From Rhododendron vialii (taxonomy: Eukaryota > Streptophyta > Magnoliopsida > Ericales > Ericaceae), in the NCBI RefSeq assembly GCF_030253575.1, contig NC_080557.1:47024501-47088500 (forward strand): a stretch of 64,000 nt of DNA. Direction: 5' to 3'. Of the stretch, positions 1 through 11,500 are shown piece after piece. Positions within the stretch are counted from its first letter, which is position 1; each line of letters begins with the position of its first letter. Position numbers and translations under genes: made by a program. The notes beneath the pieces were generated by a model. It was not told the origin of the DNA. It saw nothing but the letters and a program-made list of their open reading frames with translations, and did no database searches.

Positions 1-76
1 AACGTACCCATTTGTCTTCCCACTTTAACACACAGCTCCAATATCCCTCCTCTCCGAGGAAATCACCAGATCGATC

Positions 77-540
77 ATGGCATTGGCACCCAAGGGTATA
101 AATAATACGGGAGTACTAGTCGTGTTCCTAATCGTACGTCCTCATGCTATGGAACGTCGCTGCGGCTCCGGCTCAATTGCAATGCGGGCCGGACCTGCAG
201 GGCGAATGTATCCCCTCAATCCCGGCTGATCATCCTCTAGCTCCTTTTTTTATCTGAATGTTTTTTTTTTTTGGTTTTTAGGGCTAATGCATAAAACTAA
301 TGCAGAGAACGAGCAGGTTCCAAAAGAGTGCCTTCAACAGATCATGGTGGTACCGTATGTGGTAGCAGTACCGTCAAATCACCCCCTTCAAGTTGCAGTT
401 GCAGCGTGCTTAATTCTTTCTTCATTGTGCATGTCTCTCACCCGAGGGCTTTGATTTACTAGTACTGTTTGTTTTTTCGTGCTTCTTCTCTTCATTGTAC
501 GTGTGATTGTGCATGCGTTACCATTTGTATTAAGAAAAAA
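77..540 (+). pseudogene. Decayed LTPG copy (lipid transfer protein pseudogene)
   Basis: This is a broken relative of the intact gene at 2583. The start resembles that gene's signal-peptide exon (ATGGCATTGGCACCCAAGGG, then a stretch like CATGCTATGGAACG), but the frame is lost after about 50 codons and the eight-cysteine core is missing. From about 279 the sequence again matches the intact gene's last intron and last exon, including the GCATAAAACTAATGCAG acceptor region, the GGTTCCAAA start of exon 3 and the TCAAATCACCCCCTTCAAGTT segment. The central exon is absent. Similarity continues into the 3' flank to about 815, so a whole gene block was duplicated in tandem. No product is expected. Confidence 0.75.
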
Positions 541-1739
541 AAAAAAAAAAGGAATGAATGGACAGTAAGTATACTTCTATATGGTAAATGCTAAATGCTA
601 GGAATTGAATACTCCATATAGAACAACTGCATGCATGTTTGATAGATTAGATGGGTCCAGGTCGATAAACCATTACCGGAGCAATTTGTTATTCAAGTCT
701 TACGTACTCTGAACTCCATCATTGAACTACTACTACTCAACCCAAGTAAGAAGGATAAGTTTTAACTGCTTCAACTCGATCGCTATGCTCAAACCTGAAA
801 GGTTTAACCACCTCTTTTGTAAGTTACCCGGCCACTACTATATGGGTAAGATCTATTTTGGTTTTGGATCATAGGTTAGAATTGCCCAGTCGGTAAGGAT
901 TGATTTGTTAATAGAACGTGCAGAATTTTAGAAATCGGCAAGTGCTCAATCAAATTAATTACATTCGACTCCCTCCATCCAAATTTAGACCCAAGGATTG
1001 AGGAGAATTGGATTTTTGGATCGAGAGTTCTAATAGAAATTCGATTGAGATAAATTGTTACATAATCTCTTCATAAATATTAATCCATACAAAATGAGCA
1101 ATTATGATCGTCGAAGAGGGACATGAATTGCGTCACCCCAGTAAGTAAAGTTGCTCGCTAAAAAGAGGTGGGGAAAAAAGAAAAAAAAAAAGAGGGCAAA
1201 TCTACACTCGTAAACAACATATGGTACGTACTTAGCATATGGTATCACAATGCTTGAAATTATTATCTATAAAGGGGCGTTTAAGAGCCAATTATGATGC
1301 GCAAAATTTTAGTTATCGGTAAGTGCTCGATAACTAATAGAGACTATGGAGTGAGTAATAGTGGGTTTGGGAGCTTAACCACAGGAAACTAACTCATATA
1401 GCCTAAGGACCTTTTCTTAATTAGGAGTTGGATTTGAAAATATGGTGAGTTCATAGTTAGGTGAGTTTGGCTTGCCAATAAAAGGATTTATCTGTCCCTT
1501 ACTCAAATCAGGCAGTGGATGGTTCATTTATTAACAACGTCTTCATTAATAGTAAATCCTTGTAGAAACGTTCATTATGAGTTTGGTAGACCGGTTATTT
1601 GTGCAATTCGTATAACAAATTGCATTCAAAATGTCAAAAACACTGGAGTATTTCACAAGATTTGTAATACTGTCTCATGTCATGCCTAATCATCCAATCG
1701 AATCGACCATAAAAGTTTGGTAAAGGGTGAAATAAACCG
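541..1739. other. Intergenic, duplicated 3' flank then unremarkable
   Basis: The stretch to about 815 parallels the flank downstream of the intact LTPG gene (compare 600-815 with 3910-4075, both containing a TAAGTTTTA...GCTTCAACTCG segment). The rest is AT-rich and holds no convincing ORF. Two related 40-bp pieces (around 920 and 1300, each with a TCGG/TAAGTGCTCGAT-like core) suggest an old local duplication. Confidence 0.5.
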
Positions 1740-1750
1740 TACAACATAAA

Positions 1751-2031
1751 ACCAATTGGGCCTAGCTCAGTTGGCCAGGACTCTTGCATCTCAATAGGAG
1801 GTCAGGAGCTCAAGTGTCCCCACTTACGCGTGGGTGTTCTTCCCATAGAGGACTTTTCCTTTCTTTCTTTGTTTCTACCCTATAATAGGCTTATTTCTTG
1901 TATTGCTTGAGTTGTAGGGTTTGGTTATCTCATAGACTCTCACAATTGATGTAGTGTCCCAGGTTCGTATTATGTACTTCTTATCTGATGTAAAATGATC
2001 TCTTCTATCGATTAACAAAAAAAAAAATACC
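1751..2031 (+). mobile_element. tRNA-derived SINE
   Basis: The 5' end reads GGGCCTAGCTCAGTTGG, a tRNA-like A box, followed about 40 bases later by GGTCAGGAGCTCAAGT, a degenerate B box. The 3' end is a poly-A run (2018-2028). It is flanked by a perfect 11-bp direct repeat TACAACATAAA (1740-1750 and 2032-2042), the target-site duplication expected of LINE-driven insertion. A degenerate copy of the 3' half lies at 42471-42562. It is not a functional tRNA gene because the cloverleaf and acceptor stem cannot be formed. Confidence 0.78.
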
Positions 2032-2474
2032 TACAACATAAATTAGTGCTATAGTACTAAATTGCACGTGGATGCACCCAACGGCACCTTTGGGAAAACC
2101 ATATAAAACCCCTATGTCTTGTGTTCTATTTTTTCTTGGTTGATTGTTCTTCGTGTGTGGTATGTGTTGGTAGTTTGGCCAATTTCTCAACAATTGTGGA
2201 GTCTTGTGTGACAGTCATTTCGCTATCAGTAATTCCAATTTGTACATTCAATGAGTAAAATATAAGCATCTATAAGAGAGAAAAAGAGAACTGGAAAAAA
2301 AAAAAAAAAAAAGCCCAATACAATCATTGTGTGTGATAGCAAGTTATGTGAAGAGTTAATTAGGCATTGAATCTCAATATGTTCACTCATACAAGCATTC
2401 CATGATTTTAGGAAACTCAGTAGTTTGAGAGTTGGCCACCCAAAGGAAACCATCTCAGTCTGTCTATTCTACAC

Positions 2475-2582
2475 TAACCCTCGTATTTAAACCCCCAGAG
2501 ACCCCTTTCTTCCCTCCACGCCAAGACTTCTACTTCCCAAAGCAAAACCAAGACATCTTCCCAAGAAAGCCCGCATCTCTAA
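2475..2582 (+). promoter_or_regulatory. Likely core promoter and 5' UTR of LTPG gene
   Basis: A TATA-like TATTTAAA sits at 2484-2491, about 90 bp before the start codon. The intervening sequence is C- and A-rich and free of ATG, typical of a short plant 5' UTR. Assignment is by position and motif only. Confidence 0.45.
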
Positions 2583-3481
2583 ATGGCACCCAAGGGGACT
2601 GAAAAGGGGCTAGCCCTGTTCCTTGTCGTCATGCTATGGAACGGCGCTGCAGCTCAATCGGGATGCACGAGTGCACTCATCAGTTTATCCCCGTGTCTCA
2701 ACTACGTTAGGGGGAATTTATCGACACCATCTCCTTCGTGTTGCTCAAAGCTCAGCAATGTGGTTCAATCACAACCTCAGTGCCTTTGCATGTTGCTCAA
2801 TGGCGGTGCTTCCCCATTAGGGATCACTGTGAATCAAACTCTTGCTCTAGGACTCCCCGGCGTTTGTAATGTGCAAACTCCACCGGTTAGCCGGTGTAAC
2901 GGTAAGCTTAAGTTATGTAGTATTAGCTTCTATATTTGTGCTTATATGTAAAAGATAATTGGAAAAGAAGCTGTCTGAATTAATTTTGAATATACGAAAG
3001 CAGCAGCAAGTGCACCCACTGCTTCAGCAGCTACCGCAAAGAGTGCTCCAGTGGGTTCTCCTCCTTCAGTAGTTTCTCCAGTGGGTTCTCCTCCTTCAGT
3101 AGTTTCTCCAGTGAGTTCTCCTCCTCCAGCAGATTCTCCAGAGAGTGTTCAAGTGGGTTCTCCTTCTCCAGCAGATTCCCCCTCAGATTCTTCCAATGAA
3201 ACACTACCCGAAAATCAAACCGAACCATCTGAGTCGAGCAATCCTTCAGCTGGTATGTGAGATCTGTTGTAGTTTATAATTATCTAGCTCTTTTTCTGTA
3301 ATGTATTATGGACAAAGAACATTTGGTGCTAACGCATAAAACAAATGCAGGAACAGGTTCCAAAACAGTGCCCTCAACAGCTGGTGTCTCATCTGGTGGA
3401 AGCACCATCAAATCACCCCTTCAAGTTGCAGTGTTTCTTCTCTTCATTGTTTCATGTGCTTCGAGTGCCACCATATTCTAG
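2583..3481 (+). CDS. GPI-anchored non-specific lipid transfer protein-like (LTPG), intact
   Basis: Three exons: 2583-2901, about 3004-3252 and 3351-3481, all introns phase 1 with GT-AG ends (the exon 2 acceptor is ambiguous by 3 bp because of CAGCAG). The protein is about 232 aa. It has a hydrophobic signal peptide (1-24), then the eight-cysteine motif (C28, C38, C53-C54, C67-x-C69, C95, C105) with the family signatures SLSPCLNY and CNVQTPPVSRCN. A Ser/Pro-rich hinge follows with a tandem GSPPSVVSPV repeat, and the protein ends in a hydrophobic tail (VAVFLLFIVSC) that fits GPI-anchor addition. Family members export or bind cuticular lipids at the outer plasma membrane. It heads a tandem pair with the gene at 4646. 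The hinge is much longer than in that paralogue. Confidence 0.9.
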
Positions 3482-4645
3482 GCTCTTCATAGAGTTGCAG
3501 AGAGCTTGTTTTAGTGTTTGTTTTTTCGGGGTACGGTTTACAGAATTGACGATGCTTTCCCCATTGTTCAAAATTATTATTCTTTGTTTTCCTAAGCCAG
3601 GAGATGGATTTTTCATGCGTGCCATTGTATCATTTGTATTGAGAAAGTAAGGAAAGAATGAGCAGGAACTTCTATTTGTCCATCTATTGATTTGTCAACA
3701 AACATGGTTTATCTCGCCCTTTCATCATCAAAATGTGTAGGCTATCAGGCAAAATATCAAATAGGAAAACGAAAACAAAGTGACAAGCGTGAGCTCAGTA
3801 GCCAAGGACTGAAGAACACCATAATTAAGCAATTTTGAAGGCACAAGTCCAATGACTCCAATCACAAAAACTAAATCAAGGAAATGGAAGAATTAAACCA
3901 AATGCGTGCAAGGAATTGTATACTCTAGAACTGCTCGATAGATGTGCCATTAAACCATTAGGAGAGAATGTTGTCATTGAACAACTGAAGGCTACATGGA
4001 AGAAGAACCCCAAGTTAGAAGATTAAGTTTTAGCAGCTTCAACTCGCTAGGCTCAAACATGACAGGTTGATGTAATTTAAGATTTTCTGTATGACCAATA
4101 TAACTCAGGTATTATCAGGTTTTCATTATAAGAACATGTCAATCATGGACTCTGCCAGATTATTAAGCATTAGACTAACATAATCAGGTCTGTGTTGGTT
4201 AAATTGGGACCTACATAATGAATTTCCAATTCTAATTGACCTATGTTCCAGTGACACCTGCATTATATGCATCAGCCCAATTGACCAATACAGTCATCTG
4301 AAGTTACATATTTACCTTACAATCTCACACACTAAAGTAATTTGAAATAGAAATCATCAGCTTCTCTATACATCAGCATCTGAATTATATATCAATCTAT
4401 GGTAAACAACAGAGCTTCAAGCAAACCAGAAGAAAACACGTAATAGAGATTTAGCCGTTTACCAAAGACGTCGGTGAAAGTAGGAAAGCAGGTAACCCAC
4501 TACTCCCTGTGCATTTCTTTACTAAAAAATCCTCTTTTATAAACCACATCCTTCTCTACCCCTGCAAACCAGAAAAGAGATAATCTTCAGAAAGTAAATC
4601 ACTTACAGATCACAAGACTTCGGCTGGTGCGTCTAAAAACCTCCA
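3482..4645. other. Intergenic spacer between LTPG paralogues
   Basis: The first part holds the 3' UTR and flank shared with the pseudogene block. The end holds the second gene's promoter, with a possible TATA at about 4536 (TTATAAAC) roughly 110 bp before its ATG. No other coding potential is seen. Confidence 0.4.
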
Positions 4646-6105
4646 ATGGCAACCAGAAAGATGGAGCTGGTATTGACCCTGGTTCTCTTTTCAGTTTTTT
4701 GGACAGGAGCCATGGCTCAGTCAAGTTGCACCAGCGTCCTCATTAGCTTATCTCCATGCCTTGATTTCATACAAGGAAACACATCCACTCCATCACCTGC
4801 ATGCTGCTCACAACTCACCACCGTTGTTGGGTCCCAGCCGGAGTGCCTCTGTGAGGTCATTAATAATAGCTCTTCGCTTGGGATTAACATAAATCACACT
4901 CAGGCTTTGGCACTCCCCAATGCATGCAATGTCCAGACTCCCCCAATTAGCCGCTGTAATGGTGAGAATATCCAACGAAGTTTTCATTCAAATTGTATTT
5001 GGGCATTAGGAATAGTATTTGCAGCTCATTTTGAGATATAAATGCAATTGAAATGATTTTTCTCCATTTCAGCAGCTACTTTCCCTCCAGCATCACCGAC
5101 TGCTGCACCAGGTTCCCCTTCAGGTAAATGATTTTACTCCATGTACCGTTATTCAATGTTCTAAATGGCGCTTGGCGCTAGTAGGGCGGAAACCCACCTC
5201 CAAGCGCCAAGCCGCCAAGCAATTCGGCGTTTTTTTTTTTTTTTTTTAACAAACCATTATCCAATCAAACTATATTCTATGTATCCATAATACAAGTTCA
5301 AAGTTCTACATAACCATAATGCAAAGTTTAATGTACAAACCCAAATGAAATTAAGTAGTAGCAACTAGCAAATAAGTTGAATAAGACAATAAGTAGAAAT
5401 AAACGAGATCGGAGATCCCTAATGCCAAGTTAAAAGTTCATCTCCTTTCTTTAACTCTTCTCCTCCATACCCTTCCAAAACTTGATCTACATCAGTTTAA
5501 TAATACTATACATTTATGGCCGCCAAAGGCCTCCAAAGACGTCGATGATGCCGCCAAGGCCCGCCAAGGTCGCCTAGGTGGCCGCCAAACACCGCCAAAC
5601 CTCCCTGGGCGCCAAATCGCCGAGACCACCATGGCCGCCAAGGCCGCCTAGGCGGCCGCCAAACACTGCCAAACCTCCCTGGGCGCCAAATCAAACGCCA
5701 AGGGGTATTGGCGTGGCGGCAGGGTACCTCCAAGCGCCTAGGCGGCCTCGGCGGCCGCCATTTAGAACAGAGCCGTTATTATTTCCACATCCTTAAAGTT
5801 AAACTAATCTTGTAATGCATGTCAATTAGCACGTATCCATGAGCGATTCGGGTGCATGCTGAGCTAAAGGAAAATATCATTCAGCTTGCATTTAAACATT
5901 AAGCCAATTTTACGATTTTTGTTATTTTCTCTTCTTTAAATAGTACACATTTTGTTGATGTCCACTGCATGCAGGAAGTGGATCTAAGACTGCACCATCA
6001 ACGGGGGGAAACACTTCAGATGGAAACACTACCAAGTTGCCATTTTATCTGCTGTTCTTCCTCATCTCTGTCACATCATATGCTTGGAATTCCAAAACTA
6101 TCTAA
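4646..6105 (+). CDS. GPI-anchored lipid transfer protein-like (LTPG), second paralogue
   Basis: Three exons: 4646-4961, about 5073-5123 and 5975-6105, again all phase 1, matching the upstream gene. The protein is about 165 aa: signal peptide (1-24), eight-cysteine domain (C28, C38, C53-C54, C67-x-C69, C94, C104) with SLSPCLDF and CNVQTPPISRCN, a short Ala/Pro/Ser linker encoded by a 51-nt exon 2, and a hydrophobic C-terminal tail (LPFYLLFFLISV) that would direct GPI anchoring. The expected role is lipid binding or transport at the cell surface. It differs from the first gene mainly in the hinge exon (51 versus 249 nt). Intron 2 is enlarged by a MITE at 5154-5772. No lesion is seen in the spliced frame. 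Confidence 0.9.
5154..5772. mobile_element. Non-autonomous hAT-type element in LTPG intron 2
   Basis: Imperfect terminal inverted repeats (CAATGTTCTAAATGGCG at the left, complement of CGCCATTTAGAACAGAG at the right) are flanked by a perfect 8-bp direct repeat CCGTTATT (5146-5153 and 5773-5780), diagnostic of hAT insertions. The 619-bp body has no transposase. It is unusual in carrying blocks of GCC-rich repeats (GCCGCCAAG, GCCTAGGCGGCC) near 5515-5760 that could fold into GC-rich hairpins. The poly-T run near 5230 is part of the body. Confidence 0.75.
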
Positions 6106-8579
6106 ATCAACTTACTCTGTGCCTATTGACCCTTCCTTCTCGATATGCCTATCTTACATACTCTATAATTATTGTTAATCTTTACTCATCACACACGTGA
6201 AGATGAGGCATATATGTACCAGTGCATGTTGAGATACTTTCTCGGGGAAAACTAGGTGCCCTTTTCACTATCATTATAAAGATATTTCCTTGCTTATGTT
6301 CTGATGCTTCTAATGCTACTTCTGTCGGGATTCAAGAATGCATCATGCATACTATTGTACCATTAAGAGGTGACATAAAAAACCGATTGATCCGATAAGT
6401 AGGGAGTACAATACTCGTACTCAGATTTCGAAAAATCATTGTCGCATTTTAAAAAGAACAAAGAAAAAAAGGATAGTCGAGAAACAAATTCAACAAACAG
6501 GTTCTAATTACGTCCCAGATCATTTCAAGCAACTGTCTTTCTCATTCTTTGGGGGGGGGGGGGGGGGGGGGTGTAAGTGTGGCTGAACAACAAAAGGTGA
6601 CCGCAGATGAAAAGTGATAAACAAAAACAATCCAGTAAGCACAATTTTATCTCAGAAAACAGGAGTCTCACTGGTTAACATCTACTGGACATCAAATAGC
6701 TCGTAAAAGTTCTAATTATTAGAAGGCAAAAACATACAGAACCTTGCCTTGTACGGAACTGTGTACAACAACAACCACCAGCAGTCAAAGGAAAAACAGG
6801 CATACCTTGGAGTCAGGAGCTCCAACAATCTCCAAGGCACGGTAAAGCAATTAAATCTGAACATAAAAATATGAGAAACCATCAACCTTATCAATATTAT
6901 CTAATCAACCCATCAAATTTCAGAGTAAAAGTTTCCTGCGCCGCTGAATTAGTGAAACGTCAAAGGCCGTATGTTAAATGAAACAAAGAATCTTCCTTTC
7001 TTTCTTTCACTGGATATTATACAAGGGGACAAGAGAAAGGAAAGCTACTGTTTGCAGCGATAGAACTAGAAAACCAAGGTCTCAAACTCAACATGGATTG
7101 TGCTCATAACTCATCAGTCCCCGCTTGAGGTCTGCATTGTTTTTTATTAGGTAGTAGTATTTTTTTTCCCTACCATGGTTTGGGGCTCATTGTATTCTCC
7201 ATTTTCGTAGTCAAATTCCCCAGAAGCTGAAACAACTATATCATAAATCAGTTGTATTTTTCAATCATATCTTTGTTTTCTTCCAGTTTCCGTTGCCATC
7301 TCGCACTTCAACCACCAATTAACTATTTAACTACCTTGGTGTACCGCAGTGACTTTATTTCACAAAAAAAAAAAAAAAAATCTACTCTTTTGTTTTATAT
7401 TATTTACCCATACAACAGATAGATAAACGCAAGCGGAGTAGTAGCTAAGTTGGAAGGCACCATATACCCACTAGCTAAGTTAGGGCACAAGACCAAGGGT
7501 CGAATACCACTAATAACTAACACGTCTAGCATCTCCTTAAAAAGAAAAGAAAAGAAAAGAAGATAAACCTTCAAGAAAACATTATTTTGGAATACATTGA
7601 TGAATACAGATTGATAGGGAGTCATCACCCACAAAAGGGATTGTAATGAACTTATTTGACTTGGAAAAGATTGCATACCGTCCTGAATGAAAAAACAAAT
7701 TGCGATGATCAAGACGTATAAATCAATGGGCATTGGCATGTTCCAACTGATCCGTACCTTCTCTGGATCACTGGAGGGCGACGGTTTGACGAAGGGTTTG
7801 TTTGTAGCCTTGGCTCTGTTAAAAGAGAAATTGGAGAAAAATTTGCGTTTGTATTTGAACCAAACAAAAAGGGAAATTTGTATTTTTTCATTCTTTTTCC
7901 ATAAGTTTCAAACATAGCTTCGGGAAAAGTAAAGAAAAAGAAAGAAAATATGATAAACTTTTCAGAGAAAATAGGGAAAAAATGACAAACAATTAAACAC
8001 AGTAAATGTTTTTCGTCACATTTTTTCGAAGTTTTCTTTTCTTTTCTTTATTTGAGAGTTTTCACTTGTTTCGCTTCTCTTTCAGCCTGTTTGAAGCTCG
8101 GGGAAAAGAAAGAAAATCAGAACGGGAAGGCAATGATTTGACGAAGGTTTTGTTTGGAACCTAAAGAAAATAAAAGAAAGAAAGAAAAATTAATTTTTCG
8201 GAAAAAATAGGAAGAAAATAAAAAAATAAAGAATTAAATGAGTACATTTTTCTCTACACTTTTCTTAAAGTTCTTTGTCCTTTTCTTTCTTTTCCAAAGA
8301 AGTGAAACTAAAAACAGGAGAGAAAAAATAATGAAAGCAAAAATTACACTACTCATCCTCATAGTTTCACAAAAGTCTTACTTTTTTTCTCCGCAGAATC
8401 AATTCCATCAATTTAAACCTTAAACTAAGATTGCCGTTTCAGCGTATTCCCTCCGTCCGTTCAAAATTCCCAAATCTTTTCAAAAGCTAGGCTTGTGGGG
8501 ATAGAACCCTCAAAAACCCTAAAAACGAAGGCTTTGGAGGTTGCTGTATTCATTCATCCAATAAGCAGAGATAAAAAGA
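6106..8579. other. Intergenic region with poly-G tract
   Basis: The 3' UTR of the LTPG gene is followed by non-coding DNA. It contains a 21-base G run (6551-6571), a small SINE-like copy (7430-7560), and a related pair of blocks around 7770-7990 and 8080-8300 (each with TTGACGAAGG, TTTGT and AAAGAAAG-rich sequence) that look like two degenerate copies of one repeat. The last 100 bp is the WDR4 promoter and 5' UTR. The short ORFs here show no recognisable protein. Confidence 0.4.
7430..7560 (+). mobile_element. Small SINE-like element
   Basis: An A-box-like TAGCTAAGTTGG (near 7441) and a B-box-like GGTCGAATACC (near 7498) are followed by an AAAAGAAAAG tail. The copy is flanked by an 8-bp direct repeat AGATAAAC (7422-7429 and 7561-7568). 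It is shorter than the SINE at 1751 and of a different family. The B box is degenerate, so this is a probable rather than certain call. Confidence 0.5.
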
Positions 8580-11500
8580 ATGGAGGAGACTAGTATAATG
8601 GAAGACGGAGAGCAGAACAGAGAGATGGAGGTGGCTCCGGCCCTAATCGCGGTCCACCCGACCCAAGAATCCGTCGCAGTCGCCGTCGGGTCGGACCTCC
8701 GCGTCTTCGATTTCAAGTAAGCTAAGATCATCTAGCCCTGTACTCAAAATTGTACTCTGGTTGAGTAAAGGTCTGAGCTTTAAGGATATGGAGCACTCAA
8801 TTGGGTAAACTTTGGTGTTTAAGTAGCAGAGAAGGCATAAGCTTCTTGATTGGTAGAGCAGAAAATTTAAAAGCCACAAAATTGGCTTTGAAAAAATATA
8901 GAGTAGTACAAATCGTCTCCCCTTATTTTAGTGGAATGATTTGAGAAAGAAGTTGATGGCCATTTTGCTACGAGTTTGACTGAAGGAGTGGAGAGGAATT
9001 TGAGGGTTTTTTCCTTGTTAACTCGAGTTAATTGGATATTCACGAATAGACAGCTAAAATCTTCACGAGGAAGTTAGTCCTTTACTTGCTCTCTTAGCGC
9101 ACGAACTATGCGCGTGTGTACAGTTGATGCATTTTCGGAATGTAACTATGATTGAAGTAATACCATATAGAGTGGTCCAAGAATTTTACTTTCTGTTTCA
9201 AGTTTATCTTTCCAGGAGTAACCCATTAGTAACGACACTTTTATCTTTCAAGTTTTTACATGGCTTGCATGACGATGCCATTTACTGTTTCTTCACAGGA
9301 CTGGCGGTCCAGTTCATTTGGTCGACGATACTGCCGACCCTTTTCATAGAGATTCCATTAGAGCAGTCCGTTATGGTGCGAAAGGCAAGCTTTTAGTGAC
9401 TGCTGGTGATGATAAACTAGTTAAGATTTGGCACACTGATGCCTGGAGCTGCATTTGTACTGTGTAAGTCTTTTTAATGTCCATAACGGTCCGATAGTTT
9501 TGACGTAATTGGACGGTAGATACTCGTACAGTTTCTGCGAAAGATGGCGAAGGTAGCATTTGATTGTTGTGAAGTTGCTCCAAACATTTGTTTCAATTGG
9601 CATGCCTATTTTTCAATTCAACTAAGTTCAGTTGTTCTAGATTGATGTTTTTGGATGACCCACCTAATCTGTTTGAGGGAGGGCCAAGTCTAATAATTTG
9701 TAAATGGAAAAAAGGATGACATAAGTATCAATAACATGTTTCGGGATTTTTGTTTTTCATTAACATACTTAATAGATCATTCAAACGACTGCCCAATTTG
9801 CGGTGGACGAGGTTGGGGTAAAGACTAAACACTAAGAATATCTATGCACATTTCACTTGTACTCATACAATTTCACATATCTTATACACTTCGTACACAT
9901 TTAAAATACCCATCACCGGATGGGCGATCTAAGAATAATTCATATGGCAGTCTAAGTGATATTTTTTTACATACCGGACACCTACTACATTCCTTAAGTT
10001 TCAGCATAAGCATTCCCTCAGCCATCAGGTGAGCTGATACTTATTTTCATATTCCTCCACTTCATAGTTTACGTTTCTTATTCATCCACTTCATAGTTTA
10101 TAGGTGAACTTGGTATCATTTTGTCAGAGCCTCTGATCCAACCCAGAAGACTCCAATCATAACCATATAAGCAGCCCCTTCCCCCCACCCCATCCCAAAG
10201 AAACAACCCCTTCATCATATAAACCATAAATCCGTAGTTTATAGGTGAACTTGGTATCACCTTATTCGTCCACTTCACAGTGTACATTTATTGTAAATGT
10301 GACAGGTTGTCCGAGAAGAGAGTTAGCGCGGTTGCTATAAGCAATGATGGTCTGTTTACCTGTTTTGCTGACAAGTTTGGAGTTGTTTGGGCCGTGGATT
10401 TGGATGGATTTCATGATAATCAATCTTCAGCCAGTAAGAAGGCAGTGCCAATTCTTGCCCACTATTGTAGCATCATTACTAGCCTGGTGTGTCTTTCGTT
10501 ATCTTGAATTTACTATTTCTCCCTCCTCTGTTGTAACTTTTTGGCCTTTGATAATACCTCCCATACACGATTCAGTTTTTCCCACAACAATAACAATACC
10601 AAAAAATGATCTGATAATAATGCTATACTAGCTCAAGTATTTGGTTCTCTATACGTGTAAGGTTATGCAGATCTGTCCTTGAGATTTGTGGGCAATAGGT
10701 TTCATTTTGCTTTCCTTCTCTTTCCGCTTTACAAACTTTTTTTTTTGGCGAGTAGCTATTTTATCTGCTTTGCATGTACTTTTTTGCTCCTCTAAACATT
10801 GTTCTTGTGCTATATATTGTAAAAGACTCCATTTTGGGATAAGTTTACCCTCTTTGTGAATGCCTAAATGACCTTTATTGCAAGCTGGGCTTATCCTAAA
10901 CTATATATGTTCTTGCAGGAATTCTCGCCAGATGGACGATTCATCATTAGTGCTGATCGGGATTTTAAAATTCGTGTAACTCACCGAACTGTTGAATTTT
11001 GTTGTTCTATTTTTTTGTTATTTTTCCTACTTGTTAATGTTGACCAAGTTATTCTTGTAATAGGATAACATGTCAGGTGGGGTGAAGGGGTTGATTAAAG
11101 CTCCTTAATCTCCTACCCTAATTCTTCTTTTCTCTCTTTCCTATCCATCTCTCCTTATTTGTTCCTTGTTTCAACCCTTAAATCCGTATTCTGTAGTTTA
11201 TAGGTGAACTTGGTATCACCTTTATCAGAGCCTCTGATCCAACCCTCCAAGACTCCAACCATAACCATATAAACAATGCTATTACTAAATGGTTAATTTC
11301 CTATATGTTGTTTTTCCAACAATGAATCGTCTATGCAGGTTACTGTGTTTCCAAAGAAGACTTCAGATGGAGCTCATGAGATACAGAGTTTTTGCCTGGG
11401 TCATTCCGAGTGAGTCTTTTGTGACCGCATGTTTTATCTTGCATCAGTGGCAATTAGAATAGACAAGTTCACAGCTGACAAGGGTTGGGTTTTGGTTTGG

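Noticed and set aside
1758-1834. Possible tRNA gene (A-box-like TAGCTCAGTTGG)
   Set aside because: No acceptor stem or cloverleaf can be formed, and the poly-A end with an 11-bp flanking duplication shows a SINE.
5506-5796. ORFs rich in Arg, Pro and Trp on both strands
   Set aside because: They lie in the GCC-repeat body of the hAT element and reflect base composition only.
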